DNA from: Phycisphaerae bacterium
GTDB taxonomy: Bacteria > Planctomycetota > Phycisphaerae > UBA1845 > PWPN01
Direction of reading: 5' to 3'
Length of the DNA stretch: 11,648 nucleotides
NCBI GenBank assembly: GCA_035384605.1
Contig: DAOOIV010000143.1
Coordinates: 1-11,648 of the forward strand
Under the pieces are notes generated by a model. It had not been told where the DNA came from. It was given only the letters and a program-made list of their open reading frames with translations, and did not search any database. Positions 5,729-11,648 of the stretch are shown here, piece after piece. The translations under genes were made by a program, and so were the position numbers. Numbering within the stretch: the stretch's first letter is position 1; each line of letters starts with the position of its first letter.

Positions 5729-8700
5729 ATGAACCGTGAATTCGCACTGCGTACCGTCTCCGAAAGAGTTGTGACCGTCGTCGCTGCCACAATAGCCTTC
5801 ACCGCCTTGGCCGGTTGCAGCCAGATGGTCCGGCCGGCGGAAAGCGGTGGTCTTGGGGCGCCGACCAACCTGCGATGCGAGTACCTGGTCAACCCGCTGG
5901 GCATCGACATCACCACCCCGCGCCTGTCGTGGGAGGTGAACGATACTCGCCGTGGGGCGATCCAGACGGCGTATGAGATTCAGGTCAGTACGGCCCCGGA
6001 TATGGGCGAAGTCACGACCGAAGTCGAGGCCGGCGCAGGTGTGCTCGGCAAGGATGCGGCTGTCAAGCGGTCCTTCGCCGGCCGGTCCCGAATCACGGAC
6101 GTGGATCGGAGCAAGCTCGTCTGGAGCAGCGGCGTCGTTAAATCCAGTCAGTCGACGCACGTGGTTTACGCGGGCAAGCCGCCGGTCAGTGGGCAGCGGT
6201 ACTATTGGCGTGTGCGAACGTGGGATGCCGACGGCGTAGCTTCGCAGTGGTCCCCCCCAGCCTGGTGGGAAATGGCCTTGCTGAAACCCGAGGACTGGTC
6301 GGCCAAGTGGATTATCAGCCAGAGGCCTGCCGATGTCGACGCCGCCTTGAAATGGGGCGACTGGATCTGGAATGCCAAGGCGGTGGAGGAAGACAGAACC
6401 ATTTTTGTGCGCAAGTCGTTCATTCTGGACGAAGCCGACCCGGTCAAGAGCGCGCGGATCAAGATCGCGGCCGACGACAATTTCACCCTGTTCGTCAATG
6501 GCCAGCGGGTGGGCAACAGCTCCAGTTGGCAAGTGGCCCGTGTGTACGAACTTGAGAAGTACCTCAGGGCGGGCAAGAACGTGATGGCGATACAGGCCCA
6601 CAATGGTCCGGGCCAATGCGGTCTTCTTTTTGCCGCTCAGGTCACGCTCAACAGCGGCAGGATGATGGAACTCCGCAGCGATGCGCAGTGCAAGACGGCC
6701 CAAACCGAACAACCCAACTGGACTTCGCCCGATTTCGACGATGCGGCGTGGGAGCGCACCATTGTCGTGGCCAAGTACGGCGATGAGCCGTGGAAGGAGA
6801 TCGGCGAGGCTCCGCCGCCTCGCCACGCGGTGTGTATGCGGAAGGAATTCACGGTCAAGGGGCAGATCGCGCGGGCTCGGGCGTACGTGTCAGGGCTGGG
6901 TATCTACGAATTGCGACTCAATGGCCGGAAGGTCGGTTCGGACGTGTTCACCCCCGGCTGGACGCATTACTTCAAGCGGGTCCAGTACCAGACCTACGAC
7001 GTAACCGGGATGCTCAAACCGGGCCCCAATGCCGTCGGGGCGATGCTGGGCAACGGCTGGTGGAGCGGCGGACTGGGATGGAAAGGGTCGGACCAGTACT
7101 CCCAGGGCGATCTGCGACTGATCTGCCAGATCGTCATCGAATATGCCGACGGCAGCCGCGAGACGGTCGTCACCGATCCCACGTGGCAATCATACATGTC
7201 GCCGATCAGCCGCAACACCTACTATCACGGCGAGACCTATGATGCCCGGTTGGAACAGCCCGGATGGGACACACCCGGTTTCGACGCCGGCAAGTGGTGG
7301 AAGACGGCCGTTCTCGAAGAGAAGTCGGCGATGCTGGTTGCCCAACGCGATGAGACGATTCAGATCACCGAAGAAATACCGCCGATGCAGATCAGCGAGC
7401 CACAGAAGGGCGTGTTCATCTTCGATTTCGGCCAAAACGCGGCCGGTGTGGCGAGGCTCAAGGTTGAAGGCGCCCAACCGGGAGCCGAGATCCGTCTGAG
7501 ATTTGGCGAGGAACTCGATCCGAACGGGCGGCTTTACCGCGACAATTACCGTTCGGCGGAGGCCACCGATTACTACATCTGCAAGGGCGGCGGGGTGGAG
7601 GTCTGGGAGCCGATCTTCACTTACCGTGGTTTCCGCTACTGCGAGGTAACCGGCCTGCCCAAGCCACCCACAAAAGCCACGCTGACTCATCGCGTCCTGC
7701 ACACGGCCGTGCCTCCGGCCGGCAGCTTCCGGTGCTCGAACTGGCTGATTAACCGCATCCTGAAAAACGTAGAATGGGGCTTGCGCTCCAATCTCCACAG
7801 CGTGCCCACGGACTGCCCGCAGCGCGATGAGCGGCTCGGCTGGATGGGTGACGCACAGGCCTTCGCCCATACCTCGTGCTTTCTGCGGCACATGGGTGCG
7901 TTTTACACGAAGTGGATGATCGACATCACCGACTCACAGGGAGCCGACGGAGCGACCACCGATGTCTCGCCCGCCAAAGTGGTGACCGACGCCGCCAAGC
8001 CAGGCTGGGGCGATGCCATTGTGATCATCCCCTACACCGTCTGGCGATTCTACGGCGACACACGAATCATCGAAGAAAACTACAAGGGCATGGCCGCGTG
8101 GGTCGAGTACATGAAGACCCACGGCAAGGATGGTCTGTACGAGAGAGCCGGATATGGGGACTGGGTTCCGGTCGAGAAGTCACCCACCGAGTGGATCGGC
8201 TCGGCCTACTACTTCTACTGCAGCAAGCTGATGTCAGAGATGGCCGCCGCGATCGGCAAGACCGACGATGCATGGAAATACCACGACCAAGCGGAGGCCA
8301 TCGCCAAGGCTTTCAACGACAAACACCTGAACAAACAGACCAACAACTACCTGACGGGTACCCAGACGTGCAACATTCTGCCGCTGTATTTCGGCATAAC
8401 GCCGCCGGATCGGACCCAGGCGGTGTTAAACAACATCATCAAGGACATCATGGCCCGCGGCGATCATCTGTCGACCGGGTTCCTGGGGACGACGTACCTG
8501 ATGGCCCTGCTGCATGAAACGGGGCACAATGACCTGGCCTGGCGACTGGCCGTGCAGACCAGCTACCCGTCCTGGGGTCACATGATTCTCAAAGGGGCGA
8601 CGACCATCTGGGAACGGTGGGATACGGACAAGCAGGGGCCGGACATGAACTCTCGCAACCACTTCGCCTTCGGTACTGTTGCGAGGTGGTTTTATGAGGC

Positions 8701-9064
8701 GGCGGCGGGAATCAATCTCGACCCGCAGGTTCCGGGGTTCAAGCGCTTCATCGTCCGGCCGGTCGTTGTGGGCGACCTGACGTGGGCCAAGGCCACGTAC
8801 CCGTCGATGTACGGCCAGATCCGCAGCGAGTGGAAGCGGACCGACAAGGGGTTGACCTTAGAAGTGACCATTCCGGCCAACACCACGGCGAAGGTGTACG
8901 TTCCGCTGCTTCGCATGACGAGGTTTTCGGTCACGGAGAGCGGAGTCCCCGTTCTGACGCCGCAGTCCCACGTACCCGGTGTGCGGTTCGTCCAATTGCA
9001 GGACGATGTTGCCGTGCTCGATGTCGCCGCGGGGCGATACCGGTTTGTCGTTGAGGCGAGGTAA
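5729..9064 (+). CDS. GH78 family alpha-L-rhamnosidase, lipoprotein
   Basis: An exported enzyme of 1111 residues that would hydrolyse terminal alpha-L-rhamnose from polysaccharides or glycosides. Residues 14-29 are hydrophobic and end in the lipobox LAGC with Cys30 then Ser, so it is a membrane-anchored lipoprotein. Domains in order: fibronectin-like N-terminal region (about 44-190) opening with the GH78-typical PTNLRCEYLVNPLGI; an additional beta-sandwich (about 210-330, DDNFTLFVNGQRVG); the Bac_rhamnosid N domain (about 360-540); a concanavalin-like domain (about 550-655, FDFGQNAAG); an (alpha/alpha)6 catalytic barrel (about 665-1000); and a C-terminal beta-sandwich to the end. The active-site motif DCPQRDERLGWMGD spans 695-708; by homology Glu701 is the general acid, with Asp695 and Asp708 binding substrate. 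Glu962 in TIWERWDT is the likely general base, and the NHFAFG motif (977-982) follows. AAGGGA lies 5 nt before the ATG. It is transcribed divergently from the sugar-catabolic set. Confidence 0.95.
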   Translation: MNREFALRTVSERVVTVVAATIAFTALAGCSQMVRPAESGGLGAPTNLRCEYLVNPLGIDITTPRLSWEVNDTRRGAIQTAYEIQVSTAPDMGEVTTEVEAGAGVLGKDAAVKRSFAGRSRITDVDRSKLVWSSGVVKSSQSTHVVYAGKPPVSGQRYYWRVRTWDADGVASQWSPPAWWEMALLKPEDWSAKWIISQRPADVDAALKWGDWIWNAKAVEEDRTIFVRKSFILDEADPVKSARIKIAADDNFTLFVNGQRVGNSSSWQVARVYELEKYLRAGKNVMAIQAHNGPGQCGLLFAAQVTLNSGRMMELRSDAQCKTAQTEQPNWTSPDFDDAAWERTIVVAKYGDEPWKEIGEAPPPRHAVCMRKEFTVKGQIARARAYVSGLGIYELRLNGRKVGSDVFTPGWTHYFKRVQYQTYDVTGMLKPGPNAVGAMLGNGWWSGGLGWKGSDQYSQGDLRLICQIVIEYADGSRETVVTDPTWQSYMSPISRNTYYHGETYDARLEQPGWDTPGFDAGKWWKTAVLEEKSAMLVAQRDETIQITEEIPPMQISEPQKGVFIFDFGQNAAGVARLKVEGAQPGAEIRLRFGEELDPNGRLYRDNYRSAEATDYYICKGGGVEVWEPIFTYRGFRYCEVTGLPKPPTKATLTHRVLHTAVPPAGSFRCSNWLINRILKNVEWGLRSNLHSVPTDCPQRDERLGWMGDAQAFAHTSCFLRHMGAFYTKWMIDITDSQGADGATTDVSPAKVVTDAAKPGWGDAIVIIPYTVWRFYGDTRIIEENYKGMAAWVEYMKTHGKDGLYERAGYGDWVPVEKSPTEWIGSAYYFYCSKLMSEMAAAIGKTDDAWKYHDQAEAIAKAFNDKHLNKQTNNYLTGTQTCNILPLYFGITPPDRTQAVLNNIIKDIMARGDHLSTGFLGTTYLMALLHETGHNDLAWRLAVQTSYPSWGHMILKGATTIWERWDTDKQGPDMNSRNHFAFGTVARWFYEAAAGINLDPQVPGFKRFIVRPVVVGDLTWAKATYPSMYGQIRSEWKRTDKGLTLEVTIPANTTAKVYVPLLRMTRFSVTESGVPVLTPQSHVPGVRFVQLQDDVAVLDVAAGRYRFVVEAR

Positions 9065-9076
9065 AGAGAACCACAA

Positions 9077-9091
9077 GGGGTGCCCTACCCC
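9077..9091 (+). terminator. Weak hairpin after GH78, possible terminator
   Basis: GGGGT (9077-9081) pairs with ACCCC (9087-9091) around a 5-nt loop, 13 nt after the GH78 stop. Only a short ATTT follows, so termination would be weak or factor-dependent. The rest of the 164-bp gap (9065-9228) has no supportable gene. Confidence 0.3.
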
Positions 9092-9228
9092 ATTTCCAGG
9101 CGGGTGAGCGATGATCGTGGCGAGCAACGGGCACGCGACCAGATCAACATACCGCAGCGTCCGAGGCCGGAACGATTCGCCGGAAAAGCGGGGGCGGGAA
9201 AGGATTCCTGCGCCAGCAGACCGCTGAC

Positions 9229-10458
9229 ATGGACACGACTATCCTTCTCGTTTTTGGGTTTGTGTATGTTGGCATGATCCTCGGGCGGTTTCCCGGTCTG
9301 GCCATGGATCGGACGGGCATCGCCCTCATTGGCGCGATCATCCTGTTGGCCGGTGAGCGGATCGAATTGACGGACGCGTGGCGCGCCGTTGACGTGCCGA
9401 CGATCGGCCTGTTGTTTGGGTTGATGGTGTTATCCGCCCAGTTTCGTCTCGGCGGAATGTACACGGCGATCACTCGGCGCATGGTTGCGGCCGGGATTTC
9501 ACCGCCGGCGTTGTTGGCTGTCGTCATTGCCATTTCCGGTTTGCTGTCGGCCCTGCTGGCCAACGATATCGTTTGCCTGGCCGTCGCTCCGCTGCTGGTC
9601 GAGAGCTGTGCCCGACGGCGGCTCAACCCTCTGCCGTTTCTGCTGGGATTGGCGTGCGCCTCGAACATCGGGTCAGCGGCCACGCTGATCGGCAATCCGC
9701 AGAACATGCTCATCGGGCAGAAACTGCGGATGTCGTTCGGCGGCTATCTGCTTGACGGCCTCGTTCCAGCGGTGTTGGGTTTGGCCGCTGCATGGGCCAT
9801 CCTGGTCCGGCAGACCCGCGGCCGATGGCAAGGCGAAGTGCGGTTGCAGCACGTGGAGGCGCCGCGATTCAACCCGTGGCAATCCGGCAAAGGTGTGGTC
9901 ATCCTGATTGCTCTTGTCGTTGCTTTTCTGGCGGCGCCGATCCCCCGCGAACTGCTTGCGCTAGCCGCGGCGGGGATTATCCTGACCAGCCGCAAGATGC
10001 ACAGCCGACGAATGCTCGGCCTGGTGGACTGGGAGTTGCTTGTCCTGTTTATTGCTCTGTTCATTGTCAACGAGGCGTTGGAGTCGACCGGGGCCCTGAC
10101 CTTGGTCATTGAGCGACTCAACACCATGCACGTGGACCTTGGCAACATGGGCTGGTTGTTCGGGATCACGGCGGTTTTGTCGAACCTCGTCTCCAACGTA
10201 CCGGCGACGATGCTCCTGCTCCCGGCCGCCTCGACCCACGGTGATCCTCATCTGGCCGGGTCAGTGCTCGCCCTGTCGAGCACGCTGGCCGGCAACCTGT
10301 TCATCGCCGGCAGCATCGCCAATATCATCGTGGTGAACCAGGCCGAGCGGCTGGGCGTTCACATCGGTTGGCGCGAGCACGCCCGCGCCGGCGTACCGGT
10401 CACGCTGGCCACGCTGCTGATCGCCGCAGGATGGCTGGCGCTGCGGTCGCTCATGTAG
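9229..10458 (+). CDS. ArsB/NhaD/SLC13-type anion permease (CitMHS-like)
   Basis: An integral inner-membrane transporter of 409 residues with about 10-11 hydrophobic segments and short loops. It has the inverted-repeat pattern of the ion transporter superfamily: ANDIVCLAVAPL in the first half with SNIGSAATLIGNPQN (145-159) close behind, and SNLVSNVPATMLL (318-330) in the second half. The SNIG-x5-GNPQN motif is a hallmark of ArsB, NhaD and SLC13/CitM-type permeases. A charged loop near 200-222 divides the halves. The substrate is not determined; organic anions such as dicarboxylates or citrate, arsenite, or Na+/H+ exchange all occur in relatives. No arsR, arsC or arsA is nearby, which argues mildly against arsenic export. 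There is no clear Shine-Dalgarno: AAAGGA is about 25 nt upstream of ATG 9229, so the start is supported mainly by the N-terminal helix beginning there. It shares a strand with GH78 but has a 164-bp gap, so co-transcription is uncertain. Confidence 0.88.
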   Translation: MDTTILLVFGFVYVGMILGRFPGLAMDRTGIALIGAIILLAGERIELTDAWRAVDVPTIGLLFGLMVLSAQFRLGGMYTAITRRMVAAGISPPALLAVVIAISGLLSALLANDIVCLAVAPLLVESCARRRLNPLPFLLGLACASNIGSAATLIGNPQNMLIGQKLRMSFGGYLLDGLVPAVLGLAAAWAILVRQTRGRWQGEVRLQHVEAPRFNPWQSGKGVVILIALVVAFLAAPIPRELLALAAAGIILTSRKMHSRRMLGLVDWELLVLFIALFIVNEALESTGALTLVIERLNTMHVDLGNMGWLFGITAVLSNLVSNVPATMLLLPAASTHGDPHLAGSVLALSSTLAGNLFIAGSIANIIVVNQAERLGVHIGWREHARAGVPVTLATLLIAAGWLALRSLM

Positions 10459-10501
10459 GATCATCACAGGGGACACGGTGGCGCCGGCCACGGCGAGCAT
10501 C

Positions 10502-10537
10502 CGCCGGTGCCGGCTTTCGCCAATACGCCGGTGCCGG
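10502..10537. repeat. 12-bp direct repeat upstream of acyltransferase
   Basis: CGCCGGTGCCGG occurs at 10502-10513 and again at 10526-10537, 24 bp start to start. The second copy abuts the TACAAT box. Each copy is nearly self-complementary. It could be a binding site for a regulator, or chance in GC-rich DNA. Confidence 0.5.
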
Positions 10538-10539
10538 GT

Positions 10540-10545
10540 TACAAT
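10540..10545 (+). promoter_or_regulatory. Candidate -10 box for a leaderless acyltransferase transcript
   Basis: TACAAT matches the sigma-70 -10 consensus at five of six positions and stands out in very GC-rich DNA. Its last base is 8 nt before the ATG at 10554, so transcription would begin at or next to the start codon. No Shine-Dalgarno precedes that ATG, which fits a leaderless mRNA. The -35 region (TTCGCC-like, near 10516) is weak. Confidence 0.35.
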
Positions 10546-10553
10546 GCCACCGC

Positions 10554-11468
10554 ATGCGGCACCGCCGAATTCTGACAGAGTTGCTCATCTACGCGGCCGT
10601 GCGGCTCGCGGCGATGGTATTCCAGATGTTTCCCGTGAACTGGAATCTGGCCACTGCCCGGCGCATGGTTCCCATCTGGTGCCGGATCATGCCGCGGCAC
10701 CTGAATCGGGCCAGGGAGCACCTGCGGCTGGCCTACGGCTCGCAGTTGTCTGCCAAGGAGATCGACCGGATCGCGTTCCACTCGCTTGAGCAGATGTCCA
10801 TGATGGCCATGGAGTGCCTGTTCACCCCGCGGCTGATCAACGAACTGACCTGGCACCGGTACATCCGCCTCAACGGCATCGATAAAGCCCTTGACCGGCT
10901 GCTCAGGGGGCAGGGGGCAATCTTGGTCACCGGCCACTATGGGAGCTGGGAACTGGTGGGTTTTGCCTTGGCCGCGTTAGGGTTTCCGCTGACGGCGGTC
11001 ATGCGGCCGTTGGACAATCCCTGGCTGAATGAGTTCATCTTGGGCATCCGGGCCAAGCGCGGCTTGCACTTGCTGTACAAGAAAGGGGCATCGCGATCGG
11101 CCGGTGATGTGCTCGAATGCGGCGGCCTGCTGGGCTTCATCGCCGACCAGAACGCCGGCCGCAAGGGCGAGTTCGTCGACTTCTTCGGACGGAAAGCGTC
11201 AACTTACAAATCTATTGGCCTGCTGGCCATTGAGTACAAGGTTCCGATTCTGGTCGGCTACGCTCGGCGACTGAGCAACAGGTTTGAGTACGAGGTCGGC
11301 TGCAACCGGATCATCGAGCCTCACGAATGGGCGGACAAGGCTGATAAGCTCCACTGGGTCACCCAGGAGTACACCAGTGCGATTGAGCGGTTCGTCCGCC
11401 AAGCGCCCGAGCAATACCTCTGGATCCACCGCCGCTGGAAAACACGGCCGAAGGACGAGCAGGCCTGA
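10554..11468 (+). CDS. Lipid A biosynthesis acyltransferase, LpxL/HtrB/MsbB family
   Basis: A 304-residue membrane-associated acyltransferase expected to add a secondary acyl chain to lipid A, or to a similar lipid, on the inner-membrane cytoplasmic face. The N-terminus has a hydrophobic, amphipathic segment (about 5-27), followed by the family helix RAREHLRLAYG. The catalytic HX4E motif is His128 to Glu133 (HYGSWE). Downstream are the AVMRPLDNPWLNEFI block, where the family has a similar RP-x-DNP-L segment, and ADQNAG-x6-VDFFG, matching the usual DQ...G...V-FFG substrate region. The C-terminus carries YLWIHRRWKTRP, the family-typical W-HRRWK. The length matches LpxL (about 306). An open frame extends upstream to 10368 but overlaps the permease and has arginine-rich, non-protein-like composition, so ATG 10554 is chosen. 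It indicates an LPS-containing outer membrane. No other lpx gene is next to it. Exact acyl donor and acceptor unknown. Confidence 0.92.
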   Translation: MRHRRILTELLIYAAVRLAAMVFQMFPVNWNLATARRMVPIWCRIMPRHLNRAREHLRLAYGSQLSAKEIDRIAFHSLEQMSMMAMECLFTPRLINELTWHRYIRLNGIDKALDRLLRGQGAILVTGHYGSWELVGFALAALGFPLTAVMRPLDNPWLNEFILGIRAKRGLHLLYKKGASRSAGDVLECGGLLGFIADQNAGRKGEFVDFFGRKASTYKSIGLLAIEYKVPILVGYARRLSNRFEYEVGCNRIIEPHEWADKADKLHWVTQEYTSAIERFVRQAPEQYLWIHRRWKTRPKDEQA

Positions 11469-11562
11469 CAAGCCCGGCCAGGGCGTTGCTCCCTTGCCTT
11501 GACACCTTCCCCGACCCCGCCCGTTCATCTTGGGGCCTATTGTCTGATTGTTGCCAAGTCTG

Positions 11563-11582
11563 TGTCCTTCCGGCCAAGGACA
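11563..11582. repeat. 7-bp stem inverted repeat downstream of acyltransferase
   Basis: TGTCCTT (11563-11569) and AAGGACA (11576-11582) are perfect complements around CCGGCC, about 95 bp after the acyltransferase stop. There is no T run after it, so a factor-independent terminator is not supported. It may be a transcript-end hairpin or an operator for a gene beyond the window. The rest of 11469-11648 shows no confident gene. Confidence 0.35.
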
Positions 11583-11648
11583 TGGGCGGGATTGGGAGGT
11601 TGGGCGAGGTGTTCGGGGTGGAACGGATGACGGGAAACTGGCCACGGT

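Noticed and set aside
5468..6826. 452-residue open frame antisense to the GH78 gene
   Set aside because: It overlaps the well-supported GH78 N-terminus and the divergent gap, and its composition is arginine-rich and not protein-like. No motif recognised.
9080..9277. 65-residue frame between GH78 and the permease
   Set aside because: It overlaps the permease start in another frame and has no ribosome site, signal or motif.
10368..10553. N-terminal extension of the acyltransferase frame
   Set aside because: It overlaps the permease by 91 bp and encodes an Arg/Ala-rich stretch unlike any LpxL N-terminus. The family match begins at ATG 10554.

Overview
The window is high-GC DNA from a Gram-negative bacterium. 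Evidence for the cell type is an LpxL/HtrB-type lipid A acyltransferase and a large lipoprotein glycosidase with a lipobox. The gene set (GH78 lipoprotein, vSGLT-like sodium/sugar symporter, cytoplasmic ceramidase-like hydrolase, TTG starts, several starts without a clear Shine-Dalgarno) is typical of Planctomycetota or a neighbouring PVC lineage. That placement is an inference from gene content, not from a marker gene. No tRNA, rRNA, CRISPR array, transposase or phage gene was seen.

Layout: the left half (about 243-5430) holds four genes on the minus strand. In order of transcription they are a DHDPS/N-acetylneuraminate lyase-family aldolase or dehydratase (5430-4489), an SDR oxidoreductase (4374-3550), a neutral-ceramidase-like protein (3543-2143) and an SSS-family sodium/sugar symporter (2003-243). 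The SDR and ceramidase-like genes are only 6 bp apart and are probably co-translated. The other gaps are 114 and 139 bp. A 298-bp divergent intergenic region (5431-5728) carrying an interrupted palindrome separates this set from the plus strand. The plus strand holds a 1111-residue GH78 alpha-L-rhamnosidase lipoprotein (5729-9064), an ArsB/NhaD/SLC13-like permease (9229-10458) and the lipid A acyltransferase (10554-11468).

Working model (inference): the divergent cluster is a rhamnoside-utilisation locus. The surface or periplasmic GH78 enzyme frees L-rhamnose from plant or algal polysaccharide or glycosides, and the symporter imports the sugar. The SDR and the DHDPS-family lyase could oxidise the sugar and cleave a 2-keto-3-deoxy acid, as in non-phosphorylative sugar oxidation. 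No rhamnose isomerase, kinase or aldolase (RhaA/B/D) and no sugar-acid dehydratase is present here. The role of the ceramidase-like protein is open; it appears to lack the catalytic serine. The permease and acyltransferase look like unrelated chromosomal neighbours.

The most unusual non-coding feature is a heptanucleotide-periodic patch (about 4414-4501) between the lyase and SDR genes. It combines a 17-nt imperfect inverted repeat with five TTCANCC-type heptads that run into the 3' end of the lyase gene. Other structures are a perfect 10-bp inverted repeat near the left edge and a 12-bp direct repeat just upstream of the acyltransferase start.
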